Shown: one piece after another, positions 55,244-64,000 of the stretch
Position numbering within the stretch: position 1 is the first letter of the stretch
Layout of the letters: each line of letters begins with the position of its first letter
Source: Sinorhizobium sp. B11
GTDB lineage: Bacteria > Pseudomonadota > Alphaproteobacteria > Rhizobiales > Rhizobiaceae
Length of the DNA: 64,000 nucleotides
Assembly (NCBI GenBank): GCA_039725955.1
Contig: CP091033.1
Span: forward strand, 1,488,001 to 1,552,000
Direction of reading: 5' to 3'
Position numbers and translations under genes: made by a program
The notes under the pieces: model-generated
The model's database searches: none
The model's input: only the letters and a program-made list of their open reading frames with translations
What the model was told of the DNA's origin: nothing

Positions 55244-56528
55244 ATGGACGCCAAGCAAACAAAAACCGATGGCAAATCGGTAGGAGCACACCCGCGCAAG
55301 CTTCCGCAGCGGCTGAGCGCCGAGATTATAGAGGAAGTCGAGCGCCAGTTGGGCGGGCGCACGCGTGATATTCGCCTCGATGGAGAACTCGCTTATCTTT
55401 TTCGCGAACGCTCCTGGCCGCAGGCTTCAAAAATCATCCGCGCCTGGATGGCCTGGGTTGTCGTACTCGATGTCCTGGCGCTCGGCCTCAACGCAATCCT
55501 GCTTCCAATCGAAACCGTCGAGCCAATGCTGCTTCCAGCAGCCATCCTTCCCCCCGCTGCCATCGTGACGGAGATCGCTTTTCGAAAGCCCCTGGCGCCT
55601 TGGCAACATGGCGTATTCCTTCTTTCCGGGGTTTTTCTGATTCTGCTCTCTGTGGCCTTGGTAGGCGTCAACACTGGCGGCGAATTTTATGAACGGCACC
55701 TCACCATCATGCTCTTTGTGGCCGTTACCGCCATCGTCATATTTCCCATGCCGTTAAGCTGGGCGATTGCCATTGCTGCTTATGCCCTTGGGATCTATCT
55801 CACGTTTCAGCTTCGAAACCCTGATATCGGTGTGGGAAGCGCGATCGCAGGGACGCTGTTTTTCACAGGAGGCGTCGCGGCAACGGTGGTGGCGCGCCGT
55901 ACCGCGATTATCCTTGCCCAGAAGACCTTCCTGCTCGAGTTGCGGGACCGAAATCGGCTAGCGGACCTGACGGATGCAAATGCCCGCCTCGAACTGCTTG
56001 CACGAACCGACCCGCTGACAGGCGTCGCGAACAGACGTTCGATGATGGATGCCCTGCAGCGTTGCTGGAAGGACGAACAGGGCGCAAATGCCATTGCGAT
56101 GCTGATGTGCGATGTCGACGACTTCAAGAGGCTCAACGACACCCTCGGTCACGCCGAGGGTGATCGCTGTCTGGTCAAGGTTGCCGGCATCATTCAGAGC
56201 AGCATGAGAGTATGAACAGGATCAGGTCGCTCGCTACGGGGGCGAAGAATTTCTGGTTCTTCTTCCAGGGGCCGATGACCGCACCGCCAGATCGATTGCT
56301 GCGACAATCCGAAGCCGCGTGGAAGCTGCCTCTCTCCCCAACCCGACATCTCGCGTCATGCCCTACATCACCGTGAGCATCGGAGTGGCAACGGCGTCGC
56401 GAGATGGTGACCGGGCATCGGCGGAGGACCTGCAGCGCCGGGCTGACGCGGCTCTCTACCTCGCTAAGGAAAAAGGCCGGAACTGCGTTGTTTCCTACGG
56501 TGACAAGAACGATCAAGCGATGAAATGA
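55244..56528 (+). pseudogene. Diguanylate cyclase (GGDEF) broken by a 2-bp deletion
   Basis: The first frame (55244-56215) encodes several membrane helices (about residues 65-220) and the start of a GGDEF domain (DPLTGVANRRSM, DVDDFKRLNDTLGH). It then hits TGA at 56213 just before the active site. The second frame continues at once with QDQVARYGGEEFLVL, SIGVATASRDGD and ADAALYLAKEKGR to TGA at 56526-56528. Losing one GA from an ancestral GAGAGA at about 56206-56210 explains the shift. The intact protein would be about 428 residues with an active GGEEF site. As read, no cyclase activity is made unless the deletion is a sequencing error or is corrected by slippage. Confidence 0.8.
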
Positions 56529-57334
56529 GCGGCTCGATTAATTGTTGTTGCGTCGACGGGCAGGCGACGAAGGATAGGTGGCCGGATCCGATCGTCATCT
56601 CCAGAACAATTCCCTTTAAATTAAGGATTTAACCGGGGACATCGAAAATCCTGCGCCTATAACCTCTGCCACGCAAGTCTATGATCACGCTTCTAGGCAC
56701 ATTGAACTCCACGCGGCCTTCCCATTCTCACCACAATCCGCCTCACCTCGGACTTTGGTCCGTTTTCGACAAGATTTTTCTGTGCATGATCCAGAGTTAT
56801 ATCTAGATCGGGGGGATGAAATACTGTGATCTACGAAAAGCGGAATGTTACCGACAGCCAAAAAGAACGGACTCGTTTCGAAAAGGAAGCGGCCGAAGCT
56901 CTCAACAGGCATTACCGGCGCCCGATCGCGATCTGGTTTTCCTGGCAGCCAGGCCAGAAGCCGAATACGATTGATCTGCGAGCCACTCCCCAAGTGCTAG
57001 AGCAGGCCGAGGGCCGGGGGCCAGTCATCAGGGATCACTGATTATCGCTTTTGAGTGCGTCGGGGTTGTGATAGCCAGGACGTCGCCGCCGCCAGTATCA
57101 GGCGACGCGCGATTTCGCAGGTGTGATGCTCTGCCTTAAACCCTCGAATGGTGGCCACCTCTAAGACTGACCGTCGATCGCGAGGCGACCGGGACTTCGA
57201 TGGCGTTCGGCTCCATCGGCCTCCGTCGACGTATGCTACGCCTTTCGGTTGAAAACCCGCGAAGCTCCTTCCTTCTGCCGATGACAATGCTAGAGTTTCG
57301 GTTGGTGACCCGGCTAACATCAGCAGAGTGGTGA
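56529..57334. other. 806-bp region with one possible small gene
   Basis: Apart from the small frame at 56826-57041, I see no supported gene. There is no terminator or repeat that I can identify. Confidence 0.4.
56826..57041 (+). CDS. Possible small hypothetical protein
   Basis: A 71-codon frame from a GTG. The first 45 residues are charged and helical (KERTRFEKEAAEALNRHYRR) and then Trp-containing, which looks more like protein than chance. A GGGGGG run lies about ten bases upstream, a rather distant ribosome site. No family is recognised. It could equally be noise or a remnant. Confidence 0.3.
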   Translation: MIYEKRNVTDSQKERTRFEKEAAEALNRHYRRPIAIWFSWQPGQKPNTIDLRATPQVLEQAEGRGPVIRDH

Positions 57335-57979
57335 ATGAAGGCTTTGCTTACAAAGGCCGCGGCGACGGTCATCGTACTGTTCGCACGCGCCGTCACGGCG
57401 GTCCGCGCCGTGTGGCCTGAGGGAGGGCTGCCCTCCCTCCCTTGTGTTTATTATGCCAACCACTCCAGCCACGGCGATTTCGTTCTGGTCTGGACGGTAC
57501 TGCCGCCAAGGCTGCGGCATCGAGCCCGTCCGGTCGCAGGGGCTGAATACTGGCTGAAGTCCTGGCTCAATCGCTTCATCGGCAGCGATGTCTTCAACGC
57601 GGTGCTGATTGCGAGGGATCGGGACAAGCGAACGGAAGATCCGGTCACGCAGATGGCCTCGGCCATCGATGCCGGTTCGTCCCTCATTCTCTTCCCGGAA
57701 GGTACGCGAAACCAGTCCGACGCACGGCTCCTCCCGTTCAAAAGCGGCATCTTCCATCTGGCGATGGCGCGCCCTCATGTCGATCTCGTGCCAGTCTGGA
57801 TCAGCAATCTCAACCGCGTCATGCCGAAAGGCGAGATCGTTCCGATACCGCTGATCTGCACGGTTACTTTCGGCAGCGCTTTGAGGATCGCACCGGGAGA
57901 AGAGAAGGATGTTTTTCTTGAACGGATGCAGGCCGCTCTGCTGGCCCTGTGTCCGAACACTGTAGGCGGTGGGGAATGA
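57335..57979 (+). CDS. plsC: 1-acyl-glycerol-3-phosphate acyltransferase-like (PlsC family)
   Basis: A 214-residue acyltransferase. The catalytic motif NHSSHGD (His43, Asp48), preceded by an N-terminal hydrophobic helix, and the substrate motif FPEGTR are both present. It would transfer an acyl chain to lysophosphatidate or a related lipid at the inner membrane. It is shorter than housekeeping PlsC (about 245-260) and opens a four-gene lipid operon, overlapping the CDP-lipid synthase by ATGA. Possibly a specialised paralogue. Confidence 0.87.
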   Translation: MKALLTKAAATVIVLFARAVTAVRAVWPEGGLPSLPCVYYANHSSHGDFVLVWTVLPPRLRHRARPVAGAEYWLKSWLNRFIGSDVFNAVLIARDRDKRTEDPVTQMASAIDAGSSLILFPEGTRNQSDARLLPFKSGIFHLAMARPHVDLVPVWISNLNRVMPKGEIVPIPLICTVTFGSALRIAPGEEKDVFLERMQAALLALCPNTVGGGE

Positions 57980-58923
57980 GTGGCGCGAACTCCGATCTTA
58001 TGACGCTTGTAGCCGGGATCTTCGGCGTGCTCATTGTTGCGTCAGTCATCGGTTACATATTGCAGCAACGCTTCTCGCCGAACGGCTCGAATGCGGCTGT
58101 CGAAAACCTAAACGCGCGGATCAAGGCGTGGTGGGTCATGGTCATCCTGATCGGCATCGCTTTCATGGCGGGCCGTATCGGCGTGTTGATCCTGTTTGGC
58201 TTTTGTTCGTTCGCAGCACTTCGCGAATTCGTAACCCTCATCAATACAAAAAGGGCGGATCACTGGGCGCTTGCGGCAGCCTTTTTCGTTGTCGTTCCGA
58301 TCCAGTATTTTCTGCTCTGGGCCGAGCAATACGGCATATTTTCAATCTTCATCCCGGTCTACGCCTTCCTGCTGATGCCGATCATCTCGGTACTGCGAGG
58401 CGATACGGAGCGCTTTCTCGTCCGCATCGCGGAAGTCCAGTGGGCCTTGATGATCTGCGTCTTCTGCGCGTCCCATGTGCCAGCTCTGCTGACCCTGAAG
58501 ATACAGGGATATGAGGGCCGCAATGTGCTGTTGATCGCCTTCCTGGTGATCGTCGTCCAGCTCAGTGATGTCCTGCAATATGTCTGGGGCAAACTGTTCG
58601 GACGCACAAAGATTGCGCCAAGATTGTCGCCGTCGAAAACGGTCGAGGGCTTTGTGGGTGGTGTCATCAGTGCGACGCTGATTGGAACGGGCCTCTGGTG
58701 GATTACACCATTTGCGCCGCTTCAAGCAGGTCTTCTCGCCCTGGTCATCACGCTGATGGGCTTCTTCGGCGGCCTGGTGATGTCGGCGATCAAACGGGAC
58801 CGCGGCGTCAAGGATTGGGGCAATCTCATCGAAGGCCACGGCGGATTGATCGACAGGCTTGATTCCGTCGTCTTCTCTGCGCCCATCTTCTTCCATCTTA
58901 CCCGCTACTGGTGGTCCCTCTGA
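57976..58923 (+). CDS. cdsA: Phosphatidate cytidylyltransferase (CDP-diglyceride synthase)
   Basis: A 315-residue polytopic enzyme making CDP-diacylglycerol from phosphatidate and CTP. It has about eight transmembrane segments and the C-terminal family pattern: SDVLQYVWGKLFGRTKIAPRLSPSKTVEGFVGG, then KRDRGVKDWGNLIEGHGGLIDRLDSVVFSAP. The ATG at 57976 overlaps the plsC stop. Product feeds the CDP-alcohol transferase two genes on. Confidence 0.92.
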   Translation: MSGANSDLMTLVAGIFGVLIVASVIGYILQQRFSPNGSNAAVENLNARIKAWWVMVILIGIAFMAGRIGVLILFGFCSFAALREFVTLINTKRADHWALAAAFFVVVPIQYFLLWAEQYGIFSIFIPVYAFLLMPIISVLRGDTERFLVRIAEVQWALMICVFCASHVPALLTLKIQGYEGRNVLLIAFLVIVVQLSDVLQYVWGKLFGRTKIAPRLSPSKTVEGFVGGVISATLIGTGLWWITPFAPLQAGLLALVITLMGFFGGLVMSAIKRDRGVKDWGNLIEGHGGLIDRLDSVVFSAPIFFHLTRYWWSL

Positions 58924-59318
58924 TGCCTGTTTTGCTGCAACGTCTTCTGCGCAGCGGAGTCGTGCACGTCCTGTTTGCCTTTCTGGCGATGGGCAGCTGG
59001 GCCGTCTTCGCCAATCGCACCCACGCCATGCCGGCGCCGCTCTATGCCGGTCTCGTGCAGGGGACGATTTCCGCCGCCCTGACGCTTTTTCTGAAATCGG
59101 TGATCGACTGGATTTCCGTCCGCTTCAGCGGTCCGGCACGATTTTGGGCACCGCCGCTGATTGCCTGCCTTGGCTCTGCCAGCATTCTTGTGGTGATCCA
59201 TGCGGCGAGCGGTACGCCGGAAATACTTCGGACCATCGCGCTGCCGTTGCTTGTATCGACGACTTATGCCGCGATCTACAATTATTCGATCTCCGCAAGA
59301 CGAGGATTCGACACATGA
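58923..59318 (+). CDS. Small membrane protein of the lipid operon
   Basis: A 131-residue protein with about four hydrophobic segments (residues 13-30, 42-62, 74-95 and 105-120). The ATG overlaps the CdsA stop by one base and its own stop overlaps the next start. No family is recognised. Position suggests an accessory or transport role in the same phospholipid pathway. Confidence 0.75.
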   Translation: MPVLLQRLLRSGVVHVLFAFLAMGSWAVFANRTHAMPAPLYAGLVQGTISAALTLFLKSVIDWISVRFSGPARFWAPPLIACLGSASILVVIHAASGTPEILRTIALPLLVSTTYAAIYNYSISARRGFDT

Positions 59319-59956
59319 TGGAGACAGCAGACAGGAGGCCGCTAGCAAGCCGCAATACCCGATGGGCGGGCGCCATCGCCCGATGGATGGCCGCACGCGC
59401 AATCACGCCGAACCAGATCTCGCAAGCCAGTATGCTCGCTGCGGCGATTGCCGGCAGCACTTTCTATCTGGCGGGACAGACAACAGGCTTGCCGCGTGCG
59501 GGCTACCTGCTCCTTGCTGTTCTGTTCTGCCAGGCGCGCCTCCTTTGCAACCTGTTCGACGGCATGGTGGCGGTCGAAGGTGGAAAGGGAGAGGCTGACG
59601 GTCCATTCTGGAACGAATTCCCGGATCGCATCGCCGACCTGATGATATTCGCCGGCGTTGGCTATGGCATCGGGATGCCGGGATTGGGCTGGGCCGCCGG
59701 CGCTTTCTCCGTGCTGACGGCCTATGTCCGGGAACTCGGCCGCGCCACCGGCAATCCCAGCGACTTCTCCGGCCCGATGGCAAAACAGCATCGGATGGCA
59801 ACGATCACGGTGGCGGGATTGGCATCCCTTCTCGAGCCATTATGGGGCTGGCAGAACCAGATTCTGACCATCGGTCTCTGCGTCGTTGCGGCGGGAGCAG
59901 CCCTTACTGCGATCCGCCGCTCGAGGACATTGATAACGCGTCTCAAGCTTCGCTGA
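59315..59956 (+). CDS. CDP-alcohol phosphatidyltransferase family, variant motif
   Basis: A 213-residue membrane protein of the CDP-alcohol phosphatidyltransferase family. The signature DGxxAR-x8-GxxxDxxxD reads Asp82-Gly83, Ala86-Val87, Gly96, Asn100 and Asp104. The Arg and the third Asp of the canonical motif are therefore changed (to Val and Asn). The rest of the fold is retained. It ends convergently with, and overlaps, the ornithine-cyclodeaminase-like gene by 14 bases. It might use a different alcohol or have lost activity. Confidence 0.83.
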   Translation: MMETADRRPLASRNTRWAGAIARWMAARAITPNQISQASMLAAAIAGSTFYLAGQTTGLPRAGYLLLAVLFCQARLLCNLFDGMVAVEGGKGEADGPFWNEFPDRIADLMIFAGVGYGIGMPGLGWAAGAFSVLTAYVRELGRATGNPSDFSGPMAKQHRMATITVAGLASLLEPLWGWQNQILTIGLCVVAAGAALTAIRRSRTLITRLKLR

Positions 59957-60953
59957 TGGTGCTCTTTGGGTCGACGCCCTTCGTGTATGTGTGATGAAGA
60001 AAAGCAGCACATGCGAGGTCCTGGACTATGGACCCGAGTGATTTGTAGATTGTCACATCGGCCTTGCTTACCCTGCCCTCGGACGCGCCGGCGAACACTG
60101 CTCCTATCTCCGCAAGAACATCGATTTCGGAAACAAGTCCAGCCGCCTTCGCCCTCAGGAATTCAGCGCCTTGCGCGATGACGCCTTCTCGATGGTCAGG
60201 AAAAAACCGCGCTCGCTTGACAAGCATTTCGTCGATCTCGGCCGGTCCAGCGTAGCTGGATCCAACAACATTGACATGCGCCCCATCACGAACATCTGCA
60301 GAAAAGAGGATCGGATCGCGGGCCGATGTTGTCGTGCAGATTATATCCGCCGTTTCAACCGCAGCCCTCGGGCTTGTTGCGACTTCTGTAGAAATGGCAA
60401 GTTCCTGGCGAATACGTTCACAAAGATATTGCGCCTTTTCCCGCGATCGTCCCCATACCGCAATGTGCTCAAGTTCACGAACATGCGGGATTGCGAGAGC
60501 GTGCTGCCACGCTTGCTCTCCCGTGCCGAGGATCGCAAGCCGTTTGGCGTCTGCGCGAGCCAATATGTCCGTTGCCGCGGCGGAAGCGCAGGCGGTTCTA
60601 ATCGCGGTGACAGCACCTGCATCGACTAAACAGGTCGGCGCCCCAGTGCTTCGATCGAAGAGCAGGATTGCTCCTTGATGCGATCGACCATGTGCTGCCG
60701 CGGATGGGAAGACGCTGACGAGTTTCGCACCGAACCCCGCGCCATCCAGGACACCTGGCATAACGCCGAATAGGTCACCGTTGCCGAGATCGATGACGTT
60801 GCGAAGAGGCTGCCGGGATTGTCCCGTCGACAGTCTGATCATGGCCTCTCGCATGAGAGAAATGCAGCTCTGGCGTCCTAATCTGTTTGCCACTTCTTCG
60901 GGGCCGATCACGATCAAGGTTCGTTCCTTCCTTTTCTTAACCGCAGCCGACAT
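59943..60953 (-). CDS. Ornithine cyclodeaminase/mu-crystallin family protein
   Basis: A 336-residue NAD(P)-binding protein. The C-terminal Rossmann part has LAILGTGEQAWQHALAI and ADIICTTTSARDPIL, and the N-terminal part has the GAKLVSVFP segment of the family. Members include ornithine cyclodeaminase, alanine dehydrogenase, ketimine reductase and N-substituted amino-acid synthases, so the exact reaction is open. It is convergent with the lipid operon and apparently monocistronic. Confidence 0.87.
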   Translation of the reverse strand: MSAAVKKRKERTLIVIGPEEVANRLGRQSCISLMREAMIRLSTGQSRQPLRNVIDLGNGDLFGVMPGVLDGAGFGAKLVSVFPSAAAHGRSHQGAILLFDRSTGAPTCLVDAGAVTAIRTACASAAATDILARADAKRLAILGTGEQAWQHALAIPHVRELEHIAVWGRSREKAQYLCERIRQELAISTEVATSPRAAVETADIICTTTSARDPILFSADVRDGAHVNVVGSSYAGPAEIDEMLVKRARFFPDHREGVIAQGAEFLRAKAAGLVSEIDVLAEIGAVFAGASEGRVSKADVTIYKSLGSIVQDLACAAFLHHTYTKGVDPKSTISEA

Positions 60954-61137
60954 CTTTGATGTGGCTCGGCAGTTGCAAGCCGTTGATTAAATTCCGGAGA
61001 GGTTAGGCAAAATTACCGATTGAACGAACTTTTCAGCCCGAAACGAGATATAGAACACGAGCACCAAAGGGTCAGTAGGAAGTGCGGAGGCGAACGTCAT
61101 CCGCCCCGCGCGATCGCAGCGATGTTCTCGATGCTGT

Positions 61138-61917
61138 TTACTCAATCGCGCTCTCGATCGCCGCGGCGAGCCCATCAGCGTCAGTCAGGAACGGCAGGTG
61201 GCCCGCTTGCAGCGTCACCGTGCGGCGCACCGGCATGCTGCCAACCATCCTGGCCTGGAAGGCGGGACTGATAACCTGATCAGCGCTGGTATGGACGTAA
61301 ACCTTGTCGACCTTCCCGAACCGGCTGTTCGTGAGGCGCACGGGGGTCACCAACGGAACCACGGGCTCGTCGAGGATGAGGCCCGGCAGCTTCTCCTTCA
61401 GAGGCGCCGGACCGTCATTGGCAAACAGTTCGGCACGCGCCGAGTATTCGACCACGGCAATCCCCTTTTCCTGGTCGATCCTCAGATGCGGCCCGATCTT
61501 GGCGTCGTGATCCTGCTGGGCCAGCGACAGGAGCGAGTCCCCGTCATGCGGGAGGTAAGCGGCGACAAAGACCAGTGTCTTGATCTTCTCTGACGCCCGC
61601 TCGGCGGCAGCAGCGATGACGATGCCGGCGAAACTGTGGCCGACCAGAATCACGGGACGATTGGCGTTGGCGAGCGCAATGAGCACCGTATCGCGATATA
61701 GATCGAGACTGACCGCGTCAGGGGTCATCGGGTTTGCCGGTCGGCCAGGCAAATCGATTGTCAGAACCTCATGACCGGCGGCCTGCAGCTTGGCTGCGAC
61801 ATGCCCCCAAACAAAGCCGCTGGCGAAAGCGCCGTGAACGAGAATGACGGGCGGCTTTTCTGCAGCCATGGCGGAGGCGTTTGAAGAAGAGTTTGGTACA
61901 GAGTTTCCGGCGGTCAT
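61138..61917 (-). CDS. Alpha/beta hydrolase, plant-esterase-like
   Basis: A 259-residue hydrolase with oxyanion loop HGAFASGFVW (near residues 29-38), nucleophile GHSFAG and a C-terminal catalytic His in LQAGHLPFLTDADGL. The pattern resembles methyl-ester esterases of plants and their bacterial homologues. The ATG at 61917 follows GAAGGA. It is divergent from an AraC regulator 119 bases away that probably controls it. Confidence 0.85.
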   Translation of the reverse strand: MTAGNSVPNSSSNASAMAAEKPPVILVHGAFASGFVWGHVAAKLQAAGHEVLTIDLPGRPANPMTPDAVSLDLYRDTVLIALANANRPVILVGHSFAGIVIAAAAERASEKIKTLVFVAAYLPHDGDSLLSLAQQDHDAKIGPHLRIDQEKGIAVVEYSARAELFANDGPAPLKEKLPGLILDEPVVPLVTPVRLTNSRFGKVDKVYVHTSADQVISPAFQARMVGSMPVRRTVTLQAGHLPFLTDADGLAAAIESAIE

Positions 61918-62036
61918 TTCATTGTTCCTTCGCATTTTTGCTGGTAATTTCAGCGGCAGTCGGCAGGCAAAAACTAGAGGAAAGCCGGAGGTCGGGATAT
62001 GCCACTGCTTCCGAAATACATGATGGATCGTCCGGA

Positions 62037-62987
62037 ATGACGCAGGACTTTGGGATGTCGGCGGCACGCAATGACGTGCTGTCAGAGGTGTTGAAGCTGA
62101 TCCGTCTACGCGGTGAGTTGGTTTACAGCGCTTTTCTCGGAGAACCGTGGGGGCTGCAGTTTCAGCCCGGACCCGCACACTTTTATTTCATTGAGACGGG
62201 TCAGGTCTTGGTGACACCGGCCGGCGAGAGGCCAACGCGGGTCAATCAGGGCGATCTTGTCTTGTTGCCACTGGGAAAAGGCCACGTGATCACCGACGCC
62301 CTGGGTTCACCGGCGGAGAATATCGGCTTGGTCGCGGCCGAACATTTCGATCGAGACGAGTTGGTATTGCGACATGGCGGTGACGGGCCGGTCAGCCAAC
62401 TGGTCGGAGGCTTTTTCAGCTTCGAGGGAAGCCAGCTTCCCGCGGTCATGTCCGCGCTTCCGGCCTTGATTCACATCCCTCGCGGCGACGCCGGAACACC
62501 GCCATGGCTCGCAGCCATATCGCGTTTCCTGGTCGCGGAGGCACGGCAACCTGATCCAGGCTCGTCCCTGATGATTTCCCGCCTGATCGACCTCCTGGTC
62601 ATTCGTACCTTGCGCAGTTGGGCAGCAATCGAGGCCAACCACATGGGATGGCTTGGAGGATTGGGCGAGGAGCGAATTGGACGGGTCCTCAACGCCATGC
62701 ACGCTGATCCCTTCCGGCGCTGGACCGTGCAGTCGCTTGCCGAGATCGCAAGAATGTCCCGCTCCATTTTTGCAGAGCGATTTGCCGCCGCAGTGGGCGA
62801 GCCGCCTCTGCGTTACCTGTCGCGATGGCGTCTCACGATAGCCGCCGACTTGCTCCGCAGCGGCGGATTGAAAGTAACCGAAGCGGCCTATCGCAGCGGA
62901 TATGCATCGGATGCGGCGTTCAGCCGTGCGTTCAAGGCCCATTTCGGATATGCGCCGAGCGAGGCCAAGAACCGCCAATTGCCGTGA
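62037..62987 (+). CDS. AraC-family regulator with N-terminal cupin
   Basis: A 316-residue regulator with a cupin-type sensor half (PAGERPTRVNQGDLVLLPLGKGHVI) and two helix-turn-helix units at the C-terminus: WTVQSLAEIARMSRSIFAERFAAAVGEPPLRYLSRWRL and KVTEAAYRSGYASDAAFSRAFKAHFGYAPSE. The divergent hydrolase gene is the probable target. The start may be 62037 or 62055; neither has a strong ribosome site. A close structural analogue is at 49338-50288. Confidence 0.87.
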   Translation: MTQDFGMSAARNDVLSEVLKLIRLRGELVYSAFLGEPWGLQFQPGPAHFYFIETGQVLVTPAGERPTRVNQGDLVLLPLGKGHVITDALGSPAENIGLVAAEHFDRDELVLRHGGDGPVSQLVGGFFSFEGSQLPAVMSALPALIHIPRGDAGTPPWLAAISRFLVAEARQPDPGSSLMISRLIDLLVIRTLRSWAAIEANHMGWLGGLGEERIGRVLNAMHADPFRRWTVQSLAEIARMSRSIFAERFAAAVGEPPLRYLSRWRLTIAADLLRSGGLKVTEAAYRSGYASDAAFSRAFKAHFGYAPSEAKNRQLP

Positions 62988-63241
62988 GTGTCATCGAGCG
63001 CGGTACAGGTTACGAATGCAGGATCCGGGCCGGGATGCGGATCGAAACTCTGCCGGGATGACGTCTGGGCCTGTCCGTCTGGTGACAGTTGGAAATTTGA
63101 TGGATACCCTACTCCGACCCTAGCTCCTTGAACTATATCCGTCGGGTTCGCCACGGTGATATCTTGGCGAGACTGCGAGGAGCCTGGCTTGATGATGGAG
63201 CCTAGGTGACTTCATAGCTCCCGAAGTGAGAGGATCTCGTC

Positions 63242-64000
63242 ATGCTGAATTCCAAAACATTGTTCGTGGCTTCGTCTCTGGCGTTGGCGATCACGGGATC
63301 CGCCTCCGCGCAGATGCCTCCGCAGCAGCCGGACTCGAAAGCCTTCAAGATTGGCTCCCTCGATCTGGTTTCATTGCACGACGCCCAGTTCGTGCTGCCC
63401 AATGACGGCAAGATCTTCGGTATAGGACACTCCACGGAGGAAATTGGTGAAGTACTAAAGGCGTCAGGTGCGCCGACCGATACCGTGACGCTGAGCGTGG
63501 ATGCGTTGTTGGTGAAAGAGCCAGCGCGCGTGATCCTGATCGATACCGGGGTCGGTGGAGCGCTGCAGCAGTCCCTCGCTCAGGCAGGCACCAAACCGGA
63601 AGAAATTACCGAGATTTTGATCACCCATTCGCATCCCGATCACATGGGCGGCCTCGTTAAGGACGGCAAGCTGGCCTTCCCCAAGGCAACGATCCGCATG
63701 TCGTCGGCGGAATGGGAGTTTGCCAGGAAGAACGCCCAACTTGAGGACGTCGTCAAGGTGATCGAAGGAAATGTGAAGACGTTCAATCCGGGCGTGGAGG
63801 TCGTGCCGCAGATAACTTCGGTCGGCTTGAAAGGCCACACACCGGGCCATGTCGGTTATGAAATCGTATCCGGCAAGGAGAAGCTGCTGGACATTGGTGA
63901 CACGGTGCACAGCTCGATCATCTCGCTTGTAAAACCGGAATGGCTCGTTGGGTTCGACAATGACGAAAAAGGCGGCGAGAAGAACCGCATCGACACCTTG
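63242..64000 (+). CDS. Secreted metallo-beta-lactamase-fold hydrolase, cut by window end
   Basis: The first 253 codons of a gene that runs past the window end. A signal peptide (LFVASSLALAITGSASA, cleavage near residue 23) is followed by a metallo-beta-lactamase fold with zinc motif HSHPDH (His129, His131, Asp133, His134) and a second ligand His in GHTPGH. The start ATG follows GAGAGGAT. Such periplasmic proteins include lactonases (some quenching acyl-homoserine lactones) and phosphodiesterases; the substrate is unknown. Confidence 0.85.
   Translation, partial: MLNSKTLFVASSLALAITGSASAQMPPQQPDSKAFKIGSLDLVSLHDAQFVLPNDGKIFGIGHSTEEIGEVLKASGAPTDTVTLSVDALLVKEPARVILIDTGVGGALQQSLAQAGTKPEEITEILITHSHPDHMGGLVKDGKLAFPKATIRMSSAEWEFARKNAQLEDVVKVIEGNVKTFNPGVEVVPQITSVGLKGHTPGHVGYEIVSGKEKLLDIGDTVHSSIISLVKPEWLVGFDNDEKGGEKNRIDTL

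Overview
The window looks like an accessory or secondary-replicon region of a Rhizobium/Agrobacterium-type alphaproteobacterium. The reasons are high GC, dense solute-binding-protein ABC transporters, ROK, GntR-FCD and AraC regulators, many TTG/GTG starts behind good Shine-Dalgarno sites, and many overlapping ATGA/TTGA gene junctions. I see no rRNA, tRNA, CRISPR array, insertion sequence or replication origin. Family calls come from motifs read by eye; no database search was possible.

Layout. (1) 1-8.6 kb: an ArsR-type regulator with an unusual C-terminal domain, a GH51 arabinofuranosidase and a five-gene Dpp/Opp-type ABC importer, probably for arabino-oligosaccharides. (2) 8.9-19 kb: a GntR regulator leading a ribose-type ABC operon with a DJ-1/PfpI gene, divergent from an iron alcohol dehydrogenase, aldehyde dehydrogenase and esterase; an ArsB-like transporter follows. 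(3) 19-27 kb: mixed single genes (diguanylate cyclase, hydrolase, His/Gly-rich secreted protein, phosphotriesterase-like hydrolase, ABC exporter, MipA/OmpV protein). (4) 27-35.8 kb: a two-component system followed on the same strand by eight tightly coupled genes (HAD phosphatase, class III aminotransferase, arginase-like protein, EmrE-like protein, desaturase, Cys-nucleophile hydrolase, acyltransferase, second EmrE-like protein). Four tandem 11-bp repeats lie in the promoter gap. This is the strongest candidate for an undescribed pathway. (5) 36-46.2 kb: a pectin-related sugar regulon with a ROK repressor, ROK kinase, unknown glycosidase, MalK/MalEFG-type transporter and GH28-like enzyme. Four copies of an inverted repeat TTCGTC-N5-GACGAA sit at its promoters. 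(6) 46.5-52.2 kb: two MFS exporters, AraC and LysR regulators, and small genes. (7) 52.3-55.0 kb: a leucyl-tRNA synthetase of a type unlike the usual rhizobial enzyme. It is preceded by a leader peptide with three consecutive Leu codons and overlapping hairpins ending in an intrinsic terminator, a textbook-like attenuator. (8) 55-60 kb: a frameshifted diguanylate cyclase and a phospholipid-type operon (plsC, cdsA, membrane protein, CDP-alcohol transferase). (9) 60-64 kb: an ornithine cyclodeaminase-like gene, a divergent AraC/hydrolase pair and a secreted metallo-beta-lactamase-fold protein cut by the window end.

Two themes stand out. The first is uptake and cytoplasmic breakdown of plant pectin-derived sugars: GH51 plus Dpp-type ABC, and GH28 plus MalEFGK with ROK control. 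The second is regulated, possibly defensive or surface-modifying functions: the attenuated LeuRS and the two-component-linked eight-gene operon.
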